A model generated the notes under the pieces. It was not told the DNA's origin. It ran no database searches and worked only from the letters and a program-made list of their open reading frames with translations. The position numbers and the translations under genes are program-made. Positions 9,860 through 19,805 of a stretch of DNA of 64,000 nucleotides are shown here, piece by piece. Position 1 is the stretch's first letter, and every line of letters begins with the position of its first letter. Origin of the DNA: Sphagnum magellanicum (Eukaryota > Streptophyta > Sphagnopsida > Sphagnales > Sphagnaceae); the NCBI GenBank assembly GCA_021904315.1, contig CM038914.1, positions 2,728,001-2,792,000 on the forward strand, read 5' to 3'.

Positions 9860-12577
9860 CTATTGAGCAGATGTAGCACCACTGCGCAACCGAGCTTGTT
9901 GTTTGCGAGGCCGCCGCACTGCTATTTCTGCTTCAACCTGCCAGCTCCAACCAATCCACGTTATGAACTGTTTTTCACTACAGTAGGATATTCCTCAAAA
10001 GTATTTAGAACTTCTCCATAGTTACAATTTAAGTCAACCACAATAGAATTGAGAGAGGACTCATAAAAAGGTTAAGAGATTCCAGATTTGACCTGTATCA
10101 ACAAAAAGGAAAAAGAGGAAACAAAACCCTTAAGTACAGAGGAAAAACAAAACAATAAAGTCATTTGAACAACAGCGACAGGCACATGAATGTTCAGAGG
10201 CCTAACAGTAACATGTATGATAGTGGCCAGTAGGGATGATATTTCCACTGACTTAATCAGCTCCAGGCAGTGGGTGCAAGTCAATAGAATAAATTAACGA
10301 ACCTAATGAATTTCTGTCAAAAGACCAGCAGTAACAGGACGACCCCAATCATGATGCTGGCTACCTCAGAAAACAAAAAAGAGAAGAATACTAGGAAACC
10401 AAAGGAAAGAGGGAAAGAAAAAGAGAAAGAAAAAAATAAAAAAAGCCAAGCAGAAGAAAAAAGAGAAAACTTCTGAAGCATGATCTTTTGAGAATCTTTC
10501 AACCAATTATACACCTAGGAAAGTGCACAGCTAGCCAATTGCAGACCATAGAATGCATTCAACTTCTCTGGCTATGTGATATCTGTACACCTCAAGCAGA
10601 AGTACAAACCCTTACTAAAAACAGTCAAGAACTTCACCTCTTTCTTGACAGCAACTTCTTTCTCTGAAAGAGTAAGTTCAATGTGGCATGGGGAAGACAT
10701 GTAGGCTGTAAAAGAAATACCACAATAAATGTTAACTTCAAGAAAAACTCACTGTGCCATTCAAGAGTTATGTACTACACTAGGGTTTCCCTGCATAAGC
10801 CTACAATTTCAGACATGCCATGGCTGCCAGTTACTAAAACATTTCCAAAGACATCACCTCTTACTGAAACCAACTGGACAAGAGAGAGAAAAGACAAAGT
10901 CTGTACGATTAATTCGCCCATGTGCACGGTATGTCCGACGACGCTGCTTCTGTGCCTTGTTGACCTGAATATGGGAGATGAAAAGTGTGTCTACATCAAG
11001 GCCTTTCACCTGCAACCAGAGATTTGCCATCCAACAACTTTGTCAGATCAAGGTCCCACAAACAAACCATGCTCATAAAAATATTCTACTTGATGCTTGC
11101 TTCGTATTACACTGCAGAGTGACAAGCATTATATACACTATTCAGTGGCACCATGCAATGGACAACTGAGTACCTCAGCATTGCTCTCTGCATTCTTCAA
11201 CAAGCCAAGCAAGAATGTGGCTGATTTCACTGGCCATCGTCCCTGTCCATTGGAGTGGCGTGACTTAGCTTGTGCAGTGCGACCAACCCCACCACAAAAC
11301 CGACGAAAGGGGATAGCTTGCTTGTGAGCAAGCACATCCTCCAAGTACTTCTTGGCCTTTGTTAACTCAAGGTGCTTAATAGCCTGTGCTGCTTCCCTTG
11401 TATTCTGCAATGTGTAAAGAGCTGAATCTTAGGACAACATAAAAGAGATCTGACAAACTACATACCAATCAACCTCTAGTTCCCAAAAGGTTTTGGACCA
11501 GTTGCAAAGCCAGACTGCTTACATGTTAAAAGCATTTAGTCAATAAAACATTCAAACTTCATGTAAAAGATATTAAACAGTCCACACCTTGAAGTGCACC
11601 CGCAAGTCTGATCCTCTGGCTTTGCATGCTGCATATGCAGGGAAAACAAAGATCAACTGGCATGCCAATATCTATATACAGATAACATTGGAATTCAGCT
11701 GGATTGTCAACATTCATATATGCATAACATTGGAACTCTTGATGCATAACTGGGGCAGTGTGAAAATTAGTGAGCTTCTGCTTATGATCAATCTGAAACC
11801 CTCAAATCCCTGCCCACGGGGTTTTGGCAACAGAGCAAGAGAAGAGGATATATCATAAGGATGCTATACTTACCCTTGGTGGGATTGTCAGGTTCACGTG
11901 CATACTTCACCTGTAGCCATATCCACAATTAGTCTTCAAAGACATAAAGCATTATAGAGCATAGCATATTTTTGAAAGCAAATTTCCAAGGTCTTCCAAT
12001 TTTAAGGAACCTAAACCGTTCCACCACTTCAAAGGAATTTTTTAAAAGGGCATTACACAGCATAGGACATTTTTGAAAGCCGATTCCAAGGTCTTCCAAT
12101 TTTAAGGAACCTAAACCGTTCCATCACTTCAAAGGAATAAAAAAAAAAGCCATTACAAAGCATAGGACACTTTTGAAAGCAGATTCCAAGGTCTTCCAAT
12201 TTTAAGGAACTTAAACCCTTCCATCACTTCAAAGGAAGAAAGAAAGAAAGGAAAAACGGCTGGGCAAAATTCAAGCATGCTTCATCAGAAACAGGAGTAA
12301 GAATGACGACCCCTCTGTACATCTACTTGTTCCCGACACAACGCCATATCCAAACCCATATGCATGTAACTGGAAACAAAAAAAAACACAAGGCTGGCAC
12401 TAACTCCCTAAACCCTAAAACAGAAATGGGAGACCGGTCTGAGAAGAAAAAAAGGGCAGATATTTAGACTAGGAAATGAAGAAGCAAAGGAATGTGCAAA
12501 GCAAAGCAGAATCACAGGAGAAGCACCAAGGTATTACAGGAAATTGAAGGAGAAAGGAGAGAAGAAAAGCATACCAT
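9860..12577 (-). CDS. RPL17: 60S ribosomal protein L17 (uL22), seven coding exons
   Basis: Cytosolic large-subunit protein of the uL22 family, which contacts 25S rRNA and lines the exit tunnel. Coding exons, 5' to 3' on the minus strand: 12577-12575 (ATG only), 11910-11874, 11628-11588, 11404-11174, 11009-10907, 10705-10638 and 9937-9860. They total 561 nt, or 186 residues; plant relatives are about 170-180. The frame closes through all phases. The start reads [13 protein letters not shown], then [86 protein letters not shown] and [17 protein letters not shown]. It ends with a basic tail ([18 protein letters not shown]). All introns are GT-AG. The gene looks intact. The exon 4 donor (GAG|GTACTC) is the weakest site. 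Confidence 0.95.
11959..12237. repeat. three tandem copies of a ~100-bp unit in RPL17 intron 1
   Basis: Copies start near 11959, 12060 and 12160. The shared core runs from GCATAG through CCAAGGTCTTCCAATTTTAA to CATCACTTCAAAGGAA, followed by an A-rich spacer that differs between copies. All lie in the intron between the ATG exon and the second coding exon. Confidence 0.85.
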
Positions 12578-12738
12578 CGTAGCCTGCAGAAGAGAAGGCG
12601 GCTTAGTAGACACAAGAGAGGAGAGAAAGAGGGGACGAGGGGAAGACAGTGGTGCGCTTTCTAGGGTTTCGGCTCACGTGTTCTCATGCGCCTGTTTGCG
12701 TTCCCAAATCTGTTCCCGATGACATCATTCTGGATATA
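12578..12738 (-). promoter_or_regulatory. RPL17 leader and proximal promoter: telo-box, G-box, TATA-like
   Basis: Reading on the minus strand, a telo-box AAACCCTA sits at 12669-12662. This element is typical of plant ribosomal protein gene promoters. A G-box CACGTG is at 12675-12680, and a TATATCC stretch is at 12738-12732. They lie 85-160 bp upstream of the ATG, as expected for a short leader. Function is inferred from position and motif only. Confidence 0.55.
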
Positions 12739-12743
12739 CTTAT

Positions 12744-13194
12744 AAGGGTGCATTCACACTTGATGTTTAAGTCAGTGTTAAATGAAAATCTAGGTGGCAT
12801 CCCAGGTGGCATGGAATGACAAATAGGTGATTGCTTAATGTTAAGTGAATGTTAGCTTAACATAAAATTTTCATGGTAACTAGGTTTAAGTCCTAAATGA
12901 TTAACATGATGTTAAGGGACTCAACACTAAAGTCCCTAGTAACACCAAGTGTGAACGCACCTTTAGATCGCTTAACATAAAATTTTCATGGTAACTAGGT
13001 TTAAGTCCTAAATGACTAACATGATGTTAAGGGGCTCAACACTAAAGTCTCTAGTAACACCAAGTGTGAACACACCTTTAGATCGCTTAACATAAAATTT
13101 TCATGGTAACTAGGTTTAAGTCCTAAATGATTAACATGATGTTAAGGGACTCAACACTAAAGACCCTCGTAACACCAAGTGTGAACACACCTTT
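12744..13194. mobile_element. MITE, Tourist/PIF-Harbinger-like, with triplicated right end
   Basis: The left end reads AAGGGTGCATTCACACTTG (12744-12762). The right end reads CAAGTGTGAACACACCTT (13176-13193), an imperfect inverted pair. TAA on the left and TTA on the right fit a 3-bp TWA target site. The right part is a tandem array of three ~116-bp copies beginning CTTAACATAAAATTTTCATGG at about 12855, 12971 and 13086. Each copy ends in its own terminus-like CAAGTGTGAAC, so the element carries three right-end repeats. It abuts the RPL17 proximal promoter. Confidence 0.7.
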
Positions 13195-13197
13195 AGA

Positions 13198-14340
13198 TGG
13201 TGTGTTTTTGGTATAAATTTTTTTTGGGGTATGTGTTCAATTTGAAGTTTTGTGGGTTTATTTCATTGGGCTTATTGTAAAGTTTCACATTTAGCTTCTT
13301 GGGTTTTTAAAATGTTTTCACAACATGGGCATGACTCCAAGTTTTATAAAGCATTTATATTGTACTTTGATCATGCAAGATTGTATCCAAATTTGCAAGG
13401 ATGGGTGTTTTTGCTATACAATGGGGAAGATTAACAAGAGATGTTGGAAGAGTTGGTGTTAAGATTGGAAAAGTGGGAGGATTTGATTATTGGCTTTGTC
13501 CTATAGAGACATTGTGGGAACACCTTCCTCCGTTTTTTGCCTTTCTCGTAATATGGTGACTTAACAAGGATGATTTCCCAAATAAAATAAAAATCAATGT
13601 CATTTTTTGGCAGCACCAAACATGGCAAAATTTCAACACAAAAAAATTAATTTAATTTTTTAAAAAAACATAGAATATTGTTTGAAATCAAACATTGAAT
13701 ACACTTAACCAAAAATTGAAAGACAATTCAATTTCAACTTTTCATATGACAAAAAATTTCATGCAAGTGACCAAAAAATTGATGTTTACCAATACGTATA
13801 TATTTTATATATTTATATGTTTACAAAATAGATATATATTGAATTGAAAATGAAAATAATGCTTTAAACAATGGAAAACAATTTAGGGTTAAAGTGTTAT
13901 ATCTCAAATCCAAGTTGAAGCAATTAATGTTCCAATGTACCCATGGATTACATAATTAATTTTTTTAGGATACCTTGTTCATTATTAAACCATAACTTAC
14001 TTGCGAATCATGAAAATGATTTTTTATTGTTAAGTTGGAATAAACCATGTAGTTAGAATTAATTACAACCAAAGAACATTAATAGAAGGTTTTAATTAGG
14101 TTTAAAGTTTTAGTTAGGTTTTTTTGTTCCATACTATAAATTACATTGTATGGTTTTTATCTCCTTTTTTACCTAGTACAAACATTCTGCTTAATTTAAA
14201 CTTTCATTTTGTATTTTTTTTTACAAGCTTGAGTTTTTTCAAATGTGTGTTTTTGCAACTATATGTTTGTTAAATCCCATTTTTTTGCTACTTCATTTCT
14301 TGGTTGTCAAATTCATTTTGGTAAGTGTTATTTTCTTTCT
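13198..14340. other. AT-rich spacer, no recognisable gene
   Basis: AT-rich DNA. A frame at 13,252-13,440 has some coding-like phrasing but no motif I recognise. Nothing else is supported here. Confidence 0.3.
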
Positions 14341-15090
14341 TGCGCAATGGATGTTCCAATGAAAGAAGCTCGATTCGTTGTTACGGTGGATGATTTCGAT
14401 TTTTGGAGTTAAAAATGTTGCATTTGAAGCAAAATTGTTCAATACGTATGACATTTTTTATCAAATTGCAAATAAAAGCATGGAAGATTTAGGCTATGCA
14501 TATTTGCATTGTGATTTGAGACATGGTGGCTCTAACCACAATCATTTTTCATAATCAAATCACCTCATATAGATATGCATGAATAATATTTGTAGAAATG
14601 CATGTTTATGAAGGTCAAAAATTTTGGCATTGAATTAAAGTCCAAAAAGGGATTTGAGAAAGGTAACATGCATGTTGTCATTATAGTTGAGTCAATGACC
14701 ATTATGTCACCCATCATTGTTTTTGAACTAAAGTTGGTTCGCATGTTTTTCCACATGGATTCCATTGGAAAATTCAGAAGTTCTTTTCAAAGTTAAAGCT
14801 CTATTACTATAGTTGTAATCATTGTTGATGTAAGGGGAAGAAGGAATAGTAAAGGTGAAAACCAATTATCGATTGCAGATGGAAAAGGTGAATTCGACCA
14901 AAATGTTCTTGTTCTTGGCAATAATTTTGAAACAAAATATGAACAACTTTTTGAAGTATATAATGGATGCCAATGTGTTATGGTCTTGATAAAAAATGTG
15001 GCAACAACATCGAAAAGAGATCGACATTTGAAAGCACAACATTACACAATTTTCACAAAGGTTGTTGATGAGATTATTTGAACTTGTCTT
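14341..15090 (+). pseudogene. decayed coding block, possibly RPA/OB-fold-like, upstream part
   Basis: Several plus-strand frames read like protein but shift between frames and contain stops. One is MDVPMKEARFVVTVDDFDFW (from 14,348). Another is VAFEAKLFNTYDIFYQIANK. A third, from about 14,850, includes QLSIADGKGEFDQNVLVLG and ends near VATTSKRDRHLKAQHYTIF. The order, followed downstream by a Cys4 ribbon block, recalls replication protein A large-subunit proteins, which some plant Helitrons also carry. Family assignment is inference. No intact gene remains. Confidence 0.35.
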
Positions 15091-15329
15091 CTCAAGTTGC
15101 ACAACAAACTATCAATTGTTTGACTTCATTAAAAGAAATAAATTCCTTCATTCTCATTTTTTCAAAGATGTTTTACAAGGTTTTTCAATGCCAAGGAAAA
15201 AAAATTCAACAATGCCAAATGTTCATCTATAGGTCATTTATACTAAAAAAATAATGAAATATGTTAAGATAATTAGTTAATATTTAAATTAATTAAATAT
15301 TACTATTATTACTATTACTATTATTAATA

Positions 15330-16440
15330 TAACTGGGTGGGCACCCAATTGGGCCTTAAGGACACAACCAGGTCAATGACAACCATTATAATGAACAACG
15401 GCCATTCGGCAAATGATGACATCTCTTACATGACAATTTCCAAACATTTTTAGGAATGGAGGTGCAATAGGGCTAATTATGGGCAACACTTCAATCACCT
15501 GAAATTTTATATATATATACAAGAAAATAATGAAAAATGAGGAAAAAAAAGTTTTATAAAAAATTATAATAATAAAAACAACAGAAAAATATATTTTTTC
15601 CTTTAGGAGGGACATAATCAAATGGCCTATGGATTGTTAAATAAAGGTTTTTTCCTTTCGGAGGGACACAATTGGATGGCCACCCAATTATAAATTATTA
15701 TTTTTTAATGGTTTTTTTCCCTTGGGAAGGACACAATCAAGTGGTCGCTCAATTGTTTTGAAAAAAAAGGTTTTTTTTCCCCTAGAGACAAAACTAGGTG
15801 GGCAACCAATTGGGCCATAAGGATTCAACTGGATGGCCACCTGATTGTGTCCCTGAGGTGCAATCATGTGGCCACTCGATTGTAAGAAATATATATATAT
15901 AAGACACAACTAGGTGGGTGCTCGATTGGGCCCTAAGGACAACCAAGTGGGAACTTGGTTTTCAAAAAAAAAAAACCCAAAAAAAAAAAAAAAAACAAAA
16001 GATCCATTTTCCTTAGGGACACAATTGGGTGGCCACTTAGTTATGTTCTTAAAGCATAATTGAGTGGCCACTTAATCATGTTCCTAAAACACAATCAAAT
16101 GGCCATTCGGTTGTTTAAAAAAAAACGATTTTTTTCTCTATGGACATAGTTGGGTGGCCACCTGATTGGGCCTTGGGGACACAACCAAACGGGAATTCAG
16201 TTGTTAGAAAAAAAAACAAGAAAAAAGAACAAAAGGTTCATTTTCCTTAGGGACATAAACTAGGTTGAGATCCTTATGGCCCAATTGGGTGCCCACCCAA
16301 TTGTGTCTTTAAAGAAAAAAAAAACTTTTTCTAAAAAACAATCATGTGACCACTTGATTATGTCCTTCCCAAAACATGTTTTTTTGTAACAATCAATAGG
16401 CCATATGATTGCGTCCTTCTTAAAGGGGAAAAAACAAAAG
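15330..16440. repeat. cluster of diverged palindromic motifs separated by A/T tracts
   Basis: About fifteen variants of a near-palindrome of the type ACACAATTGGGTGGCCACC and its complement recur, joined by poly-A or poly-T spacers and by the phrases GGGACACAA and AAGGACACAA. Good examples lie at 15661-15690, 15830-15858, 16017-16040 and 16280-16310. Spacing is irregular, mostly 30-110 bp. No long ORF crosses it. Confidence 0.7.
15365..15500 (-). pseudogene. inverted copy of the Cys4-ribbon exon (empty-site paralog)
   Basis: On the minus strand, TTTCAG|GTG opens a frame reading VIEVLPIISPIAPPFLKMFG, then NCHVRDVIICRMAVV and HYNGCH. It is the inverted, uninterrupted relative of the plus-strand segment split by the CACTA element at 16,562-18,842. 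The ribbon cysteines are largely kept. The copy is partial and not a gene on its own. Confidence 0.6.
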
Positions 16441-16561
16441 AATCCTCAATTTTTTTTGTTATAAATTTGTATAAAGCATTTTTTTTATCTACATTCTTCA
16501 TTACTTTTTTATTTTAACATATTTTGTTTTTATTTTTCAAGTGATTAGGGTGTTGGCCATA

Positions 16562-18842
16562 CACTACGAAAAAAAGGGCCTTCTATAACTAACGTTACGA
16601 CTCAGTTTTGAGTTGCAATGAGCATTTGCAATTCATCGTATTTATATGTTGTGAGTGTTTACAAACAAATTACATGAGTTGCAAAGTTGTAACTCGATGT
16701 ATATACAATGCAATTCATTGCAACTCAATTGCAACTCCGTCAAAACCATTCATTTTCAACTACTATGCAACTCTATTATAACTACACCCATGATGTCATG
16801 CTAATGTTATTAATTGTCATCCATCCATTAAAATTTAACACGAGGCACTATGTAAAAATTTGGAGATAAATTATTTTCTTTTCAAAATATTGATCTCAAT
16901 TGTTAATGATGGTTTGAAATTAACATGTGTCATAATCGAAATTTGCCACATGGCATATTAATTATATTTTGGAAAAATAAAAATAAAAACTTATTTTAAT
17001 AGCAAGGTAGGTCATAGATAACCATAGGTTGGTAGGTCTTAATACCTAGGTAGGTAAAAAAGGTAGGACCTATTTATTTACCTAAATAAGTAAGTAAGTA
17101 GAAAACACAAGATTAAATGAACTTAAAAAAATAGCCATGAAATTTTCCTTTTTTATGTTTTGGCTTTATGGTTAAATTTGTTGAGCTCATCCCAAAATGA
17201 CACATTTATTTGAATGTGAAAACATAAAATAACAATCCTTCTTTATATAATTTCTAACATAGAATTCAAAGACAAAACATACAGGTAAAATGTTTTAGTT
17301 TTTCTTTAGTTACAAATTGAGTTGCAATTGAAATGCAATTATTGAAAGATTTTCCCACATTCTTTGTGCTTGTTTTTCAATATGAAAATTATACAACTAA
17401 ATTAGTCATTATATGATAATTACACATGTAGATTAATTATTTAATATTTAATTATTTAAAAATAGTGATTTGAATTATTTATTCAAATTAATTATTTTCT
17501 TCAGATAATTAATCATCAAAATAGTTTCTCATATTTTATGAAAAATAATTATATGAAACATAATTTTTTGAATTAATATATGATAATTAATTATTTGAAT
17601 TCATTATGCAATGAGCAAGTTATCTAAATTAATTAGTCTAGTTCAAATAATTAATTAGTTCATAATTTAGGATAATTAATATCAGATAATTATTTATTTT
17701 AATTAATTAATTATCTGAATTAATCAATCTAATTTCTTTGTTGGTTATTTCAAAAAAATAATTATTTGACTTCAAATAATTTATTATTAGATGATTAATG
17801 ATTGAAATTCATATAATTAGTCACTTATCATTTGAAGTTTTGAAAATTTTATGAAATTATGAATCAAACTTATTTATAATTCATAATAATTAATTATCGG
17901 TTTAATTAATCTGTTCATAATAATTTATTTAATTAATGAGTAATAAATTATTGAAAAATAATTCATTACAAAATTCTCAATATTAAATGTGAATTTGGCT
18001 AGAAAAGATGAAAATATAAATAGGAATATCCATATGTACATTGAATTGAATTTTTAATACAATATACACATTGCTTTTAATTTCACATCTAAATTAATTA
18101 TATGTATCCAAATAAATAATTATTTAATGAATTTAAATAAATAATTTTTTGGTAATTATTGATGAATTAATAATTATCTTGAATAATTCATCTAATTCAT
18201 TATGAAGTATTCCTAACTTGGATAAATATTTAATGAATAATTAATTATTAATTAATGTAAAATTAATTATATGAATTACACTTGTTTATTTATATTAATA
18301 ATCAAATTATCGAAACAATATTTCTTTACAAAACATTACATATGTATATGTATCCTTATTAAGTAATTTTATTATAATCATAACATAGTTGAATAATAGT
18401 ACTTTAGTATTGGCGCACTAGTGATCGTACTAATTATATCAATGGGATCATAGTCAAAAATTAATTACAAATGTCTCCCATAATGGGTGATGGAAATGTG
18501 AATACGTGGCATGATTGCGTGTATGTACATTATAAACTAGTTGTAACATAATTGTTGTTTTAATGGCACATTTATAACAATTTTAAATAGTTGTCATGTG
18601 CAACTATAATGCAACTCTTGAAAAAGTCAAACATGGTTGACTACATATGTATATACATATAAAAGATTGATTTTCAACTCACTTGCAATTATAATATAAC
18701 TAACTAATTTTTTGACATGACAATTTATTTATTAATAAACCATATTTGTAGGGGAATAGTTGCACAATAATTGTATATGAGTTGTTTTTTGAATTTTAAT
18801 TGCAAGGTAGTGTAGTTTCAATGGATGCAATTTTTCATAGTG
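16562..18842. mobile_element. non-autonomous CACTA (En/Spm, CMC) DNA transposon
   Basis: The left end is CACTACGAAAAAAAG. The right end, reverse-complemented, is CACTATGAAAAATTG. Both ends are flanked by ATA (16559-16561 and 18843-18845), the 3-bp target duplication expected of CACTA elements. Both subterminal zones carry repeated GAGTTGCAA/TTGCAACTC and AGTTGTAA motifs in both orientations, like transposase-binding subterminal repeats. The 2,281-bp interior is extremely AT-rich (TTAATTA runs, 17.38-18.4 kb) and has no transposase ORF. The uninterrupted relative at 15,365-15,500 shows the site before insertion. Confidence 0.88.
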
Positions 18843-18845
18843 ATA

Positions 18846-19310
18846 GTTAGCCTTGCTACACCTCCATCCTAAAAAGTGTGTGGAAATTGTCATGTAAGAA
18901 ATGTCATCATTTGCTCAATGGGTGATGTTCATTGTAAAGTCTGTCATTCAACATCAAAGGTTCATAAAATAAGTTTTCTTCAAGGTTCCATTGTAACCAA
19001 TGATGGACCTATATTATTGACCATTAAAGGAAAATGGTTTGAAACAATTGTGCATATGACAAAGTTTGAATTCTTGAATTTGGTTCGTCCAAAACAAGTT
19101 CAATTCCTTGTTCTAATTCATGTTTGTGGTAAATTTCAATTGTTGCTCACATTTGCCCTTGTTGGATTCCAAAAATACATACAAGAATTTATCCCAAAAG
19201 AAAAAACAAATTCAAGTGTTGAGGGGTTGTTGCTTTAACAATTAATTTTAGTGATGATGTCCAATGTAATGTGAAATGCAAGATTCACTTTCATGAGTTG
19301 AAGTAAGTTT
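18846..19310 (+). pseudogene. Cys4 zinc-ribbon / RPA C-terminal-like block, downstream of CACTA
   Basis: The frame from 18,876 encodes 120 residues. Near the start is CGNCHVRNVIICSMGDVHCKVC, a Cys2-Cys2 ribbon. Then come DGPILLTIKGKWFE, HMTKFEFLNL and GKFQLLLTFALVG. After a frame break it continues as SDDVQCNVKCKIHFHELK to about 19,302. A Cys4 ribbon followed by a mixed hydrophobic fold fits the C-terminal domain of RPA large subunits, known in host and Helitron-borne forms. This is a resemblance, not a proven homology. A stop lies upstream (CCATCCTAA) and the CACTA element splits the exon, so it is a pseudogene. Confidence 0.45.
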
Positions 19311-19474
19311 CTAAAGATAAACCTTTTTAAACGTTACGGTTGTTGATTATAGTTTTTGTGCAACCTTTCTATAATTACCTTTAATATACAAATATTGGAC
19401 ATAAATGTGAAAACTTCCTATACCATTTTTTTGTGATTTCCTATTTTTAAATGTTTGGAGCAATTTTCAATATA

Positions 19475-19805
19475 AGCAGTTTTTAAACCCAAGAAATTTT
19501 TCAATACAAAGAGTTTTTCCATCCAATCAATTTTTTAATCCAAGGAATTTTTTGGTACAAGGAGTTTTTCCATCCAACTAATTTTTGAATCCAAGTAGTT
19601 TTCTAGTGCAAACAGTTTTTAGGTACAAGTAGTTTTTCCATCCAATCATTTTTTGAATCCAAGAAATTTTTCCAATTAATCAATTTTTGAATCTAAACAA
19701 TTTTTCAATATAAGTAGTTTTTGCATCAAATCAAATTTTGAATCTAAGCAATTTATTAATATAAATAATTTTTTCCATGCAATCAATTTTGGAATCCAAA
19801 CAATG
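19475..19805. repeat. degenerate tandem repeat of ~20-nt units
   Basis: Units alternate among three phrases: AATCCAAG-AATTTTTC, TACAAGGAGTTTTT and CCATCCAATCAATTTTTG. The alternation gives a ~20-nt basic period and a ~60-nt higher period, decaying to the right. Confidence 0.7.

Noticed and set aside
10072-10284. Alternative last RPL17 exon reading VKSGIS-stop from TTGATACAG
   Set aside because: The exon at 9,937-9,860 gives the basic RLRSGA-type tail seen in plant L17 proteins and keeps the same phase; the alternative might be a rare splice form.
15365-16440. CRISPR-like array
   Set aside because: Repeats are diverged palindromes with irregular A/T spacers in eukaryotic DNA; no direct identical repeats or unique equal spacers.
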